From Ignelater luminosus (taxonomy: Eukaryota > Arthropoda > Insecta > Coleoptera > Elateridae): DNA of 64,000 nt. The notes under the pieces are model-generated. The model was not told the DNA's origin and ran no database searches. It saw only the letters and a list, made by a program, of their open reading frames with translations. This document shows, piece after piece, positions 1 to 14,180 of the stretch (its first letter is position 1; each line of letters opens with the position of its first letter). The stretch lies in contig VTPC01090906.1 of the NCBI GenBank assembly GCA_011009095.1, positions 97,047 to 161,046 on the forward strand, in the 5' to 3' direction. A program made the position numbers and the translations under genes.

Positions 1-3000
1 GAAACAAAGCCTACTAAAAACTAGATTTCTATCCAAAAGATATTTCAATGCCAGGCTGTCCAACGTATGGAAGTATCTGCTTTGTATAAACAAGCTCGGC
101 ATAAGGTTTTGCATAATATACAGAGTGTCCTAATTAAATTAATGAAATAAATTTCACTTTGCATATTTTGACACATTTGAAGAGTTTAATTGAGTTCATA
201 TTAAGAACACTTTTTACGACCAAGTAGTATAAGGTGATCATCAGCACAGCGAGTTATTATAAATGAAAGCAACAAAACAGTTTTATAAATGCTGCATAAA
301 ACTAGTAATTATTTAATTGCCTTGTTTGGAATTTATTTTTCTTATTAAGACATTAAGCTATTGAATTAAGAAAAGTATGTATCACAGAATGGTTATCAAG
401 GACTGATAATATTATGAACAATTACATTTTTAAAAATTTCAACTCGACTAACTATATTTTTAGTTTTGAAACAACCAAATGTTACTGATAATAATTTTGT
501 TGCAATTATACATTCTTCTCAGTTTTAAAATCAACAAGTGTATCATAATGTAATCACATTTTCACTCATAAAACTGAATCTTCCTCGTACGTACAATTAA
601 TTAAATCAAACCAAAAATTGCAACAAACTCTCTCGTTCTTATTTCCAAGATGCTACATACCTTAAAATTATCTTTCCACATTAATATCATAATAGAAGTG
701 TTAATCAGATACACTGCAAACCGACTGCAAGTTTTATGTGAGTGTGAAGCTTTTGTTATTGTTAAAACAACAACGCCGTGACTAGGCAGTATTGTATGTG
801 TTAATGCACTTTCATGCTTCCATCTACCTGTTTTTAAGTAACGTCGCGCTTTTGTTAGTTTGTCATCTTCCGTGTGTTGTTTACTAACATGTAAGGCACC
901 TTAAAAAATATTGCACAAATAAAATTATATCAATAATCATGTGATTTACAAAACAATGGTTATAAAAGAATTGTTTGTTTTTATTTAATTAAGATATTCT
1001 TTGATCGCAAATAAAACAAAGCAATATGAAAATTAGAAAATTAAATAAGAGAAAAATTGCAATTGCTTTGCAATATAATTTGTAATATGATAATACAATA
1101 ATTAAAAAAGACTAATAAAGAAACCTTAATCATCATAAATGCAACTTGTCTAGTGTAATGACTGTACATTGAAAACCTCATATGTTAATCGAATTTTACT
1201 TATGTATTAGGAATTTATAATTAGAAATTCATATTTTAATCGTTTTGTTTGTTTTATCAAGTTTTCGCGTCATATTGCTTGAAGATTAATTTGAATGTAG
1301 TAAGCAAATACCTGAAGATGTCATTCAACATTTTTCCTTTCGACATCTTTAGTATTAGTTTTTGGTTATGTGCATTGACCTAATTATCATCAAAAGCTTT
1401 CAAATGGCAAAACCAGTCTGGTGGTTGTCCAAAAGCCAAGCGAACCGCAGGACTATCTAAATCTGAATATTTAGAGACAATTAACAACAAAAAGTGGAAT
1501 ATTTCTGAATTATCTTCTCTAGATCAAGGCAATGCGATGGTCTTGGTGATTTGGAGACCAGTAATCTAGATTTTATAAGAACCTTAATACAGGTCTGCTT
1601 GAAATACAAGGAAGCTGAACATTGTTTTATTACCTCTATTGCATGTAGTTTAGAAAAGACTAGCGCAGCAGAAAACCATACATTGTAGTGTGCGCACAAA
1701 ACAGTTAGTCTTTACAGCTTAAAGGGGCAAATATGGTTTGTTCCTTAGATAATGAAAACTCGCCCTCTTGTCTTCCATGTTGTACAGACAAAACGCCTAT
1801 CAAAACATAACAAATAAGGCTACTTTTTGAAAGGCACTAAGATCTAGGAGTAAGTAAATGTCATTTTGCACAATTTTTACCTCATATATGACGTTTCTTA
1901 TTTTTAGCAAGAACGCCTATGTTACATAGAAAATATGTTCGACTACTGAAGAAGTACACTAGCAATTTGGTGTGAAAATTGCACTTTTATTATTTATTTT
2001 GTGTGGGGATGCATTGTTGTGATGTACGAAATTGGAACTTTTTTTAACAAACTCAATATTTAATCGTTCTTGTTATCAAATTATTATGTTTATTGTCTAA
2101 TAAAATATTTCGAGCCAATAATAATGTGGGAAACCCCTTTTATATCCAGATTTGCAATCTATAGTCTTTCTGGGCCAATCAAATGTTGTGGACTAGTCGA
2201 ATTTGGCTTTTCAAGTCACTATATAAGTATATCCATTATTCAATTCAATTAATTACTTCTTTAGAGATTTCCTAATCTGTAATAATAATTAAGAGCAGTT
2301 GCGTGCCTGCATATAAATAAATAAATTTATTAGTCATTAATTATAAAACGATGCCCCAGGATCTCCTGTATCGGTCAAGTCAAAGTCAAATCATGGTTTA
2401 TACTGCTGCAAAATAGCAAATGCCAATTTAAGCTAACACCTCTTTGGTCCTAAATGAAAATTGGTTTTTGAAGAGGAGAGGGTTGAACGCAGGATGGGAT
2501 TATAATTGTAAAAAGCAAAATTTGCAACTGAACTCTATATGAGATGTCCGACCTGGTTGGTCCGGAAGGAATTGTGGAAGAATTGGCGCGACGGCTCCTT
2601 GGTCGAACCGTTACCTGTCAGCTCCACCGCTCCTGATGATCACAAAGGTGATCACGCAGAGTGCATCCAATCCCACTACGACTGCACCGCAACCTACCTA
2701 GGATGCATCGGTTACGTGAGCGAAATTTATACAAGGCAAAATTCAGATTCTTAGAGAGGGGATAATTTGGACGAGCGCTTTCATTTTCGATGAGTTCCAT
2801 CTTAAAATAGCGGTGGATGTAAACTAAGATATTTAGTTTCTTATCACTGTTCATAGTTTGTTCGACACTACCCAAAAACTGATTGATTTTTACTGATTTT
2901 GACACCTAGGAGATGAATCACTGGACTCATTTATTAATTTGTGAATCCACGGTGACCTAGAGCGATACCTATGGGATAAAATGGAAAACCAGTACAATTC

Positions 3001-5430
3001 ACCAAAGTTATCCCTGCACGCTGGTTTATCTTCCATTGATTTTAGACAAAACCTGAAAGCGGTTTATGGTTACAAAAGAATATTAAAAGCAGAGGTATTC
3101 GATCAAAGATGCAATCCTTGTAATAGTTCGTATTTAAATGACTCTACGCAAAAATAGCGTTGTCCGAAAATAGCCACTACAAGATATCTCCGAAATGAAA
3201 AGTCTATGTAAAATTACTTTATAGAGAAGACTGTAACAAGAATAAGCTGTTAATGAAGTAGAACCTAAAGGGGTTCAACCATTCAAAAGCGCTGTTTTAT
3301 GGTTAGATTTCTCAGCGAAAGAATGAGACAGCTTTCCATTTTGCCGTTTTGTTACTTCGCTATTACAAAGGAACCGTTCTTGCAGGCAGAATATTTATGG
3401 CAAGCCGAAGGGTGTTTCATTTGAATAGGCGAACTAAAATATGGACGTTACTATAGATAATGATACAAAAATTCAGAATGAAGCCACAAACAAATGATTC
3501 CTTAACCTATATTTGAAAGCCGCTTTTCAAGTTCAAGAGTGTTGCTCAATATCTACGATAGATATGCAAAATTCAATATTGAAATTTACTAAAGTGTTCC
3601 GATTCCTCCAAGAAATAAAGAACTTGGGAAAGCTGAACTACTGTAAATTTCTAAGTACTAAAACAAACCTGGGTATTTCCAGAAATAGTTACATGATCGG
3701 GCTAGCACTTTGATGTTTCTATAAAATCTCTAAATCTTTAATAGATGCTTAGATCTTAGAGAACCTGTTGCATAGACAAATCTGTTAACCGGTAAGTCTG
3801 GAAGTCTACCAACCTCCTTCGTTCTTTCACTGTTAACTGATAAATATTATTCTATTCTCAAATGTAAGAACATAACAATTTACCCCACTGTATGCAATGT
3901 ATAAGTAACTCTTTGATATTTCTTGAGATATCCCCATTGGCAGGCCTCCTACTGACGGACAGTTGCTATAGCGTAAACTGTACATGAAGTTCTGAATTTA
4001 ACTTTCATTTCTGGAATCAATCAATCAAATGTAAAATTAAAATTCAGAATTTATGCTTGATAGAGAATTCATTTTTCGTGTCTCAAAAAGCATAAGTAAA
4101 TGAGGAAAGCCAATAATCAGAAATTTATTCAATTGTTGAAAGTTCAGGGTTCTTTCGAAATTTAAATCAACTTTATACGTTTTGTAGCTTTTTAAATCTC
4201 GGTAGTGAGGTTTGGATATGACGCACGCTATGCAGCATAAATTAACGAAAGCTAAGCCGGCAGGTAGGCAAAAATAAATGTGTGGAGAGGGATCCTACCA
4301 TTTTTGAGATGAGGCTCAAAGTTCAAGCACCGGTATAACGATGTTATACACTTTGTTCTATTAAACTAATTCCATACGTTGCTCTGCCTTTAGGATGTAG
4401 CTCAAAGCTCCGTACAGTTATTCAAGAATTCTCAAGATTTTGTTTGGAAAATCGTACCCATAATTGCACAGACATGTAAAATTCTATGTCTATTAATATT
4501 TTAAAGTACTCACTTGCAATGTTACAACCCAAAATAGTTATTGCATGAGGTTTAGACCAGGGTTTTAGAATAACATAATAAAAAGTTGATTTCCTTACTT
4601 CTGGATTAATATATTATCCGGCCGTTAGCTACTTGAAAGACACACTACTGAATAGTTGAAAGTTAATGCTTGATTACAACCGAACAAATAGTAATCTTAC
4701 AATGTTTTGCTCTGTATATAATTATGTAGTGGTATATCAAAAAAATCGAGGTCGCAATAAAAGCATTATCACTCTACTGATCCTTTTATTAAGATTTTTT
4801 CCCTAAGTGAGGATAGTTCCTAATCTTCTGAGTGCTTATCAAATGCAACGAAGATTCAGCTTCTCCCAACCCAGGATAGAACTGATGCTTTTAGAATACC
4901 GGTTTGTATTGTAGAAAAAATTATGCCGCCGGTATATATGGACCATTCGAGATCTACTTCTTGATTCTAAAAACCATTACCTTCCCTGTCTTTGTTGCAC
5001 TGTGAAGTATTGGCTGGCAAACTTGGATGGCGCATCCTAGATTTTGCATTGTTTGTCACTGGAGCTCTTAACGGTCTAGTGCTGTAGACTTTTTCCTTGT
5101 TCTAGTTCTCATGTTGGAGTAAACCCTGGTTTTTCCCAACTAAACACTATCACGTGACGCTAATGTTCACGATTCATGCCATGGTTGTTTACGATCTGAT
5201 CTTTGGTTTAAAACAATCTTCTTCCGTCTATTTGGTCCCTTTGCTGACTTGCACTGCTATCGTATGTCCGTACTTATTTTCATGTTTCTTAAGGTAACTC
5301 CAATTATCTATCGGGGGCTTCCTGATACTTGCTTTAACAACTTAAGCGCGAATTTCTTAAATGATATTCAGGGAGCTTGATGTAATAAATGACAATTAAC
5401 TGATCGTTGATAGCCAGTCAGTAGTAAATT
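1..5430. other. AT-rich non-coding DNA, no gene seen
   Basis: The stretch is dominated by A/T runs and short homopolymers. Open frames are short (60-95 codons), overlap each other on opposite strands and show no recognisable domain. A slightly more GC-rich patch near 2540-2710 is open on both strands but matches nothing I know. No tRNA-like, TIR-like or clear tandem structure was seen. Confidence 0.6.
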
Positions 5431-5487
5431 GAGATTGTCATTAATTCTTTTTTCTGCCTATAGACATTTACATATTAAAAAGTATCT

Positions 5488-5925
5488 ATGGATGTTCTGC
5501 AAAGACAACACCATCATCCGTATAATAGATAATGTTTTCCTCGTTATTTCCTAATATGCACAACTTTCCTCTATTCTTTAGCTCCTCTATCATCCTTTCC
5601 ACGACAAGATTAAATAATGTAAGACTCAAGAGTATCTCCCTGTCAAATTTCTATAGAAATCTTTCGTTAATATGTTCTTATCCTTATCTTATTATTGTCA
5701 GTATTCGTGTCTACAATGAGTTAGACGATTCTTCCATTTATGTTTTTCAGTTTTTCATCCTTTATGTGACTATGGCGTCAACAGAACAATTGTAGGCTGG
5801 CGTATCAAATTCAATGACTTTTTCGATAATAATAGCATTCATTTTTGACTCTGTTGCATCTTGCTTCTCTTCGAAAATTTTTTTCGACAATTTTTAGGGT
5901 CCGTTCTATTTCCCTTTTTGACATG
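5488..5925 (-). pseudogene. LINE reverse transcriptase remnant, antisense
   Basis: Reading the minus strand in shifting frames recovers, in correct order, fragments of a non-LTR retrotransposon RT. The first is a KKGNRTDPKNCR segment (about 5919-5884), equivalent to the 'KKGDRTDPKNYRG' block before RT motif 1. It is followed by a stretch like EFDTPAYNC leading toward motif A (about 5825-5785). Then comes LSLTLFNLVVERMIEE (about 5640-5570), the usual 'LSPTLFNL' block. Last is IIYYTDDGVVFAEHP (about 5535-5488), the YxDD catalytic block with a threonine at x. Frameshifts and stops separate the pieces and the region between the first two blocks is shortened, so the copy is dead. The 5' endonuclease and 3' end are not recognisable. 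The family was assigned by motif reading only. Confidence 0.6.
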
Positions 5926-6099
5926 AAAAGCTGTGGTGCTTGACTTACATTCTGTTAGCATTCCCTTGGTGTCCAAAATCATATTGAAGAGTGTTGTGTC
6001 TTCTTTGGCAGTTTTCTCTAATTGCTGATTGGTGTATGTGATATTTGAGCAACAGCTTCTGTTCATACCTGACCCATTTTAATATCTCAGACGTTTTTG

Positions 6100-8680
6100 T
6101 TTTATATGTAGATGGGTTTAGACACTTCTAATCGAATTTTTAGTTAAGGGAGTTTTAGTATCGATCTCAGTCTTCGTCAGATCTTTCATGTACTCATGAT
6201 TCAAACAAAATTGCGACATCTTTTTGGCCCAGATAATATTTGATATGAAATAAATATCTTAACCATCAAGAATTTGCATATTCCTCTGCTAAAGAAATTA
6301 GTTTCCCTAAAAAGTAAACTATGTCACACTTGTACGTTTTGATTTTACTATCTCCTGTCAGGATCTTCTACTCATATGAAATTTGATGCTTTATTTTCTT
6401 TTTACATGCAATATTTCATTTACAGTTGCAATAATGTAAATCTTATTAGCATAATCATATTAGTATTTCATGCACAGTTCATGTATTGTATTGTATCAAA
6501 AGAACCACAACTTAATACACTAACAGCGTTCTGATGCAAACGTAACAGTAGTAATACATGAAAGCAAGTAGTATTTCTAGTGATTCAGTCAGTCATCTCC
6601 TATTTGCATTGAATGTATTAAGGCGACATTCACTAACATTTACTAAACAACTCAAGAATCAAAAAGACAGCAAAATAGTAACTTTTACTCTTTTACTGTA
6701 ACAATTATCTCTACAGTTTTGCAAGATACTTCTGAATGTTCCTCATTGTTCATTCATTCCTTTATGGAAAGTTTATGAAACATCTTTAATAATAATAATG
6801 AGGCCGAATTAAAATTTGTCAGAGACCGATGTTGCTCTGAGCAATTACAAGGTAAGACCAAAATAAATGTCCATAATTCACGCATGTGCCCACATTAAGA
6901 ATATCCGCGTGTGACGCTAATTCTTACAAATTAAAAAGGCACGTTTGAATTTTACTGCCTTATGCTTTGTCTATAAATCACTAGGAACGTGTTTTATTAA
7001 TATGCATCGGTGGGTGGGGTCATGCTAATGCAATTAAGAGCCAGGGCACTGACCGACACACATTGCTGGTCTTAAAAACATTACGCTACTTAACGTTTTA
7101 TACCTCATGGCACGTTAGAAATATACTGTTGTCAAATATATGTCGCGTACCTGATTGACATGCCTCGTAACTCACACCTTGAATTAATTACTTGGGTGTA
7201 ACTTAATTTACAATTGCGCTGAATAAGAAAATTTCTCATTATATAGTCACTTCTATATCCTGTTGTAATAAACTACAACAAAACATTAAACCAGAGGGGA
7301 AAATATGTTATCCAAGAATGCGCAACCGTTTTTGAACGTCGTACTGAATATTAAAACTGAACTTTTAATTCTCTGAATAAAAAATGTTCGTGATGGATTT
7401 CTTAATGCAAATTTTAAATACACCCAATAACGGGTATTAGCCCTACCCGTTCAGAAATTTCGTTCCCGCCACTGATATTATGATTTATCCTTTCGATTTA
7501 TATGCGGAGAATAATAATTAAATATGCAAATTACACCTAAAAATTGTTTATAAATTATAGATATATTTGTGCTATTTATCGTTTGTTTGTTAAAGAGACC
7601 CCGTTCACTTATTTGCAAATAGGCGGAAAGCAAGAAAATTACTAAAGCTTCCGGCCTGAAACTTTCAGTTCATGTACTAAACTCTAAAGTAATCATGCAC
7701 TTACATACATAAAATGGACAGTATGTAAGGTAATTTATGCAATACTGAAATTTTAGAAACTTAGGATGCCACATAAATAGGTGGAATGGAAGTTATAATC
7801 GTTGTGTTCTATAAAGTTTTAATCAAGTTAAAAAGATTTCGTACAAGCAAATTACAGAAATTATCCTAGAAGTCACCTCAGTAGGTATTCATAAATCTTT
7901 TGTCTAAACGACCGAATGGAAAAACCCCCTTTCATAAAAACAACGGCTCGTAAACTTTACAGCAAACTAAAAAATTCTATAAAAGTAGCTTCAAGGTTTC
8001 GGATTACGAACTTGATCCTTATTAAAAACAGTTGACTAAAAATTAAAGGCAATAGCAAAAGGAAGATCTAGCGAGAAATTAAACAAATGAATATGGATTC
8101 TTGTAGATGTTTGTCTAGATCTAGATGGCAATTTTAACCAAGTTTGCTTGGTTACAACTATCTTTCTCCTTTGGCTTTTGATATGTTAGCCCAAAACTCT
8201 GCCAACAAATACCAAAATTTGCTCGTTTAAGAACAACAGGGGCTATGAGGAACAGTTGCAATGGAGATCCTGCTCGATCTTTTTTTTGCTGAACAACAAA
8301 GGGAAGCGAGAAGATTCGTGCACAAACTGACAATGAATTATAGACCCAGGTCACCGTTCAATCTGCAAAAGAAAAATAGGTGATAGGAGCTCAGACAATT
8401 TATCCCAGTTATCAGGATAAAGATTCTCAGGTAAACCACAAATATTAATTTGGAAAAACACTAAACAAATTTTTTTATCTGATATAATGTTCTGGTTTGG
8501 CTGCATAGGAGTACGAACCTACGATATAACATCAAAAATGAATCTCTCGCTCCCCCCCCCCCCCCCCGAAAATACACAACGGTCTTCTAGGCAAAAGGAA
8601 TTATGTAAACAAACGAATTTACATATTCAAGTGGCACTCAAGGCTCTTCACAGAGGCAAAGTGACGTTGAAATCTTGATC
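6100..8680. other. AT-rich non-coding DNA
   Basis: No supported gene. Around 6990-7060 a less AT-rich patch contains an octamer/homeodomain-like string (ATGCTAATGCAATTA), which may be a regulatory element but is not demonstrated. The rest is anonymous AT-rich sequence. Confidence 0.5.
8552..8567. repeat. Poly-C homopolymer, 16 C
   Basis: An uninterrupted run of 16 cytosines, rare in such AT-rich DNA. It lies about 150 bp upstream of the LINE C-terminal remnant on the same strand. The length should be treated as approximate because homopolymers are error-prone in sequencing. Confidence 0.9.
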
Positions 8681-8689
8681 GACCAAAAC

Positions 8690-9205
8690 ATAGTTGAGCT
8701 GATTTAGATGCCAGATTGGGACCGAAAAGTTTCTTCTTCGGGTCAGAGCTGGCTTTACGAATGTCTAGGTATTTCCTAAGAGGAGCTATAAGCAAATGGA
8801 TCAAAGAAAAACAAAGTCAAATCTGGATCGATTATCCCGGATACAGGCAGTGGAAACAATTCATAGACAGACCGTTGATGAAGAGAGCTGGGCAGCTTCT
8901 TATAATGACCAAACGCAGCTAAAGACCAAGGGGGTTACTAACAGGCCATTGTGTACTTCCCAAAACGCAACACGCAGATCCAATTGCTCTAAAAGTTTAG
9001 AAGTACACAACTGTAAAATGATAAGAAATGTTAAGCTACTTGCTTGCAGTAGTTAAAGAAGGGAAGTCTTCCGATTGGATTTGGCTCTGCTGTCGAGAAT
9101 ATAGCGGAGATCAAGGAAAATGCACTTCTGACAGGCTTTTTGAATGGAGAAAGTTTGCTGTATATTTCTGAAGAGGAATCAATTCAAGAGTCTTTGTCAA
9201 GCTAA
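8690..9205 (+). pseudogene. LINE C-terminal remnant (region after RNase H)
   Basis: From about 8716 the + frame reads GPKSFFFGSELALR, then a SKWIKEK/QIWIDYPGYRQ block, then DRPLMKRAGQLLIMTKRS, a stop, and RPRGLLTGHCVLPKTQHAD. This order (GPEPFxG, a W-rich 'xxW...GxRQxK', a 'GPS...LLxLxR' block, then 'L(V)GLLTGHC.LxRHLxxLG') is the signature of the segment after the RNase H domain in R1/Jockey/I-type insect LINEs. Downstream, about 9062-9205 is open in another frame (GSLPIGFGSAVENIAEI...) and ends at a TAA, consistent with the LINE C-terminus. The RT domain and the cysteine-rich motif are missing or unreadable. It is a 5'-truncated, frameshifted fossil. Confidence 0.65.
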
Positions 9206-12200
9206 GAGTGCGTGACTTGATTGTCTCTGGTATTAATCTAAAAGGAACTTAAAATGGTGCATGGTGGAAAAGAATTTAGAATACTAGTACTTTCTAAGGA
9301 AAAGATAAACAAATTGCAGATTCTTCATACATAATGGAGAAAGACTTTCGAAATTCTGACGATTGCCTGGCTCAGTAGTTGAGAATATTAGAGCGACTGA
9401 CACTAGCATAATAAAATTTAATAGGAAGAGCAAAACAAAGAAAACCATACCCGTACTTGTACGTTTTATTATGTACCACATGTTGATTATTTATCTGGAT
9501 ATCGTTTCATCCCCAAAAAAATACTGAACATCAAGTTATACCTTATACTTTGACTTGTAAACATTTGCCTAAACCATCAACAGTTACATCCAACTGTAAT
9601 TGCTTCAAAGATAAAAGAGAAGTGACTACACGAATATAATAACAAGGCAGAATTTATAAACACCAAAAGTCTTGAGTTACCAATATTAAGTAGCTTATCT
9701 CTAAGAAAAGTTTCTTCTGTGGAAATTCTACATCAAAGATAATTAGTACGTCAGGGGACGTAGAATAGAAGCTGGAATGTTTCCGAAAGCAGATTTATGA
9801 TATTTCCCAAAACACACATTACATGAGAAGTCGGAATTGCTTTGATATGTTTAGAACCAAAACAAGACTATAAAGTTTCAGACTTAAAAGCTCTCCGATA
9901 CATCATCATCAAAACACAAAGAAAGACTAGCAGAGACGTTTTTAGAGCAGTTAGAGGCGGTGAAGACGGATGATCCCGTCATTTTCGCATCTCCTTTCAC
10001 TTTATTTAAACAGTGGTGTACGAAATAAACATTCAGGTGTAAATACTATCCACATTCTTAGACTCTCAGTTTTTTAACGTTACCCGTTGAAGCTACCTCG
10101 ACGATCTTGACAAGATCCTTTACGGTTTCTGTAGTAACCAATTAACAGAGCGAGATACAGGCCTCTTACTTTACCGTGACACGTTCAACTTGCACATTTT
10201 GGTTTAAACACAATCTTAGAGGAGACTTACCTGAGAAAAAGTAAGAGCGAGGAATAAATATGCTGCAATAAACTTGATGATTTTTCAAATTTTACCAAAC
10301 CAATACTTTGATACTCTCAGAAAAGAAGGCAACTTGAATGAACTAATAAAGATTGCTTGGGATTTGTGAAGCAGAAAAGAGAGAAGGACCAAATCTTCTA
10401 AATTTAATACAATCTAAATCCAACCAATTAACATTTTTTTTTGTGTAAGACAATGAATTTCGACAAGCCTTCAAAGTCTGCTGTTGGTCAATCTCCTCGT
10501 CGCTAGTTGATGACACCTTCATGCTTGATGCATCTCTAAAATTAGTTTGGAAGATTCCCGACAGCAGTGATGTCGTTGCAACATGGAAACAGATATCGGT
10601 TTGTCAGAGTTCCGTTGACTCTTCAATTGGAAACAGCTCATGCAGGGGCGAATTTAGGCATGGTCTTTATGGATTGCAGCCCAGAGCCCCGTTCAATCAA
10701 GAGGCCCTCTGTGCTGTCAGAAAAAATAAAAATGACAATTTAAACTTTGCTAGGTATGTTTGGCAAAGTTGATACTTGTCTCGTCCCGAGGCTGCATTTG
10801 GGTATTTTCTAGCGAGTTGCTTGGTCTGGACGTGCCTTAAGTTGTTTTAGTGCTCCGCGCGCTCTTTTGTTGTTTAAAGTTGTGACTTTTGAATCAATTA
10901 ATGAAGACAAGTATTCGTAATCGGTCATTGATATACATGTAGAATTCTTCAACTGACTCAAAGTTCTTCTAGTTCCATAAAATTACTTTTGAAATAAACT
11001 TTTTTATGTATCAAAATCTGATATTATTGCAGTTAATATTAGTCCATAAAAATTCTTATTATTTAATTGGAACAGCTTTATAATATTATAAGAAGCAAGG
11101 AAAGGTAGTTGGGTGACACATTTAGTTTGATACCTAGATCTCAGATACAGATATCGACATACATTTACAGTATGCCTTTTAGGTACTGAAGAAATTCTAA
11201 GGTTAAATTGTATGTCGCATTATGGAAGAAGATATCTTGACAAAAACCTTGAAACGCGCCGTGAAATTATGTTTCATAAGAATACCGGGACGGATTTTGT
11301 ATATCGAAGTACGTCAAATAAAATTAAAAAAATTTTCAGTGTTTGCTGACTATAATTTTTCCTATTTAAAAATGGATAAAAAACAGTTTATCAGTAAAAT
11401 GGCGTATGGTCTCCACAACTAGCCCAAACTCGGGTTAATTGGGAGGGCCCCCAAACAGTATTAGTCCAGGTCTCCCAAAGCTGGCGGTCCGCCTCTGAGC
11501 TCATGGACAGTTGACTAGATTATTGGACTTCATGAATTTACTCACATTCAAATAGAACCATTGTCATTTGAAATTTTATATTCGAAATTTGAAAACCAAT
11601 ACTACTGTGAAATGACATTTCCTCTATGTAGAAAGAGAAAACAAGTGCACCTATCAGACTAACAACCAACCACGCAACACACTTAATGTTGTCCAATCTA
11701 CTATACTTGATATATATATATATATATCTGTGTCAGATTATCGTATTTTGGAAATTTAGAGTAACTCTAAAAGTCTTCCTTTGTATCATAAGATTTTGAA
11801 TCTTCTTTGTCGAGAAACAGAATAAGAGCAGAAATCAACTGTTTGCTCATTTCATTTCATCTTCTAGTTTTTGATATCGTGACATAACATTTTTTCTTCA
11901 CTCTTTTCTACAAAAACAAAGATGGATCGTAGTTACATACAGGACTTTGTCAATTAACTAGCTTCTGAGGTCCAGAATGGTGTTTCAAATTATATACAAC
12001 AAAGCAGAACATTCATCAGCCAGCTGTTTTGAGTGTCTTGCAATTAGTAGCGTTACTTCACAACAAATTTACTTTTTCTCATTGTCAAAGATGAATGCCA
12101 TGGCAATTTTTCGTTTTTATTTTGTTAACGTTGGCGTTGTCTTTTCCTCTGGATTATTTCTAATTTTATTTGGAATTACGTCTTTCGTTCGAGTAATGTA

Positions 12201-13685
12201 TAAATAGTGCTTATCTCAAAATAACAAGTCTATTTTCGCAAAAATAACTCCTATTTAGTTTTTGATGATCAATGTGGTCGTTATGGGAATTAATCAGAGA
12301 TTAGACGTTATGATCGGTAAGGCGATAGCGGTAGCAGTTAAACACGCAAAACCTGAACGATTAAATAATTTTTGTGCTTAATTTGTACCAACGAATTGTT
12401 TTCAATATTCCTATTAAGGACATCGATTAACTCTTTGGCCATTAGCATTAGCCTCAATTTTTTTTAAGTGGCTCTACTAAGAATTTCGTTTTCTCTAAAT
12501 TAGATTTTATGAAACGTCTGAGTTTGTATTAACCGACCATATTATGTTCTATATCCGCTCGAATAATTATCTAAAATAACTCTAACGTTAAGTAAAACTA
12601 ATTTGCTATTTATTTTTAGCAAAATCTTGAATGAATCATTAAGTATTTCTATTTAACGTTAGCTCGATATAACATCGCGTGGCAGCCGTTGAAGAGGGGC
12701 CATGCGTGACCCCCAACAATAGCAACCAGATTTGCGAATAGGCTTTTAAACGACTACCCCTTAGGGTTCTTTTACGGCCCTTGTTCTATCATAATTGATC
12801 TCAGTCAATGCCTGTATAATTAATCCGCCTTGTCTTACAGCTGTCGCTGAAACTTTTATTTTTAAAACGTACATACCATAATATTATACATTCTTTTTGC
12901 CCTCGTGCTTTATTTTTGTATGGCATACGATTGTATTTTATACATGTGTGATATTTCAAAATCTTTAAAGTAATGAAATATATTCTTGGTACGTCGCCAG
13001 AATCTAAGATAAATGGAATGCGGGTGAATACTGAAAATGCGAGATTTAATTTTATTGTATACTGAACGATCACGACACGTATATATTGCAGCAAATTACG
13101 ATACTAAGCGGCAGACTTATATTTGAAATATTTAACTGGTGGCTAATTGATTTCACTTTGCAGAGTGAGATTCCCGAGATTCCAGCATCGAAAGTAAAAA
13201 CATATCCGCTTAGCGGTTTTTCAGTTGTTTAAGTGCATTAACAGTAAATTGGTATTTGTTGATTGCTTTGAAGTTACTTTCTTCGGCACATATTTGTTTC
13301 TCAGAAAGAAAATTGCTTTTTATCATAATTATAATTATGAATATGTGACAATTAAAAAAGATTGACATGCGAATTGCAGTGAATAGAAGAAAAACAAGTT
13401 TAGACGCTCATGTTAAATGCATTTGTTTCATTCTTGCAAACACTTTTTATCATAAAACATTTTAAAAATCTTTATTTGAGTTTGAGACAATTTCTGTTCT
13501 GGATTAAACATTTATCGTATACTCAGTAAAATTGAATTTCCAGTTATTGATAAGTTTAGTTTTTTGGTATAACATCAAGTTTTTCAAAATGGTAGAAAAT
13601 TATTATGAGAATAAAGATCGAATCTAGTTCTACTTGACATAATCATATAATAGAACACTTGCAGAGAATAATCATTTGGGAACTG
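9206..13685. other. Non-coding DNA, no gene seen
   Basis: AT-rich sequence with only short, unsupported open frames. Moderately GC-rich patches occur near 11430-11520 and 12670-12780 without recognisable coding content. A 17-bp TA dinucleotide run lies at 11711-11727. Confidence 0.55.
11711..11727. repeat. (TA)n microsatellite
   Basis: Seventeen bases of alternating T and A, visible directly. Confidence 0.9.
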
Positions 13686-14180
13686 TAGGATTATTGTAGG
13701 AAGAACGACGTTGGCCCAAATTTAGAGAAGGTTAAAATCTAATAAAAACAAAAGGAAACGTTCCTTCTAAGAACACTGTCTTCCAATCACTCCGGAAGCT
13801 ATAGCCATGCCTGGAATGATGACTCCCATTTTAGGAAACCTAAAATCTATCTTAAAAACTCAACACTGCATACTGTCTACCAATCACTCCGGAAGCTATT
13901 GAGACATACCTGGAGTGATGACATTCGCGGGGATCTCTAAGATTATTGTAAGAAGAACAACGTTTGGCCAAGTTCTAGAAAGGCCAAGATTTAATAAAAG
14001 CAAAACTAAATGTTCATTCTAAAGACCCGACGATACAAATACTGCCTACCAACTACAAGATTGTTGTAGGAATAACACTGTTGGCTCAAATTCTACGAAG
14101 CCTAAAAGGGAACTAAATGTTCATTCTAAAAACTTAGCAATTCATATCATCTATACCGGAAGCTATAGCTTGAAATGATT
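13686..14180. repeat. Degenerate tandem array
   Basis: The motif GATTATTGTAGGAAGAACGA followed by 'TTGGCCCAAATT' recurs in diverged form at about 13688, 13939 and 14056. A second motif (CAATCACTCCGGAAGCTAT plus 'CCTGGAATGATGAC') recurs at about 13795 and 13882 and, more decayed, near 14151. A third (AAATGTTCATTCTAAA) recurs near 14008 and 14113. Spacings of about 250, 119 and 88 bp suggest a compound unit that has lost and duplicated sub-blocks. It is non-coding, and the source element is not recognised. Confidence 0.75.

Noticed and set aside
2539-2905. Overlapping open frames on both strands as a small gene
   Set aside because: No domain in either frame. The openness on both strands looks like a local rise in GC content rather than coding.
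13686-14180. CRISPR-like array
   Set aside because: The repeats are long, diverged and irregularly spaced, with no conserved short repeat and no cas-like genes.
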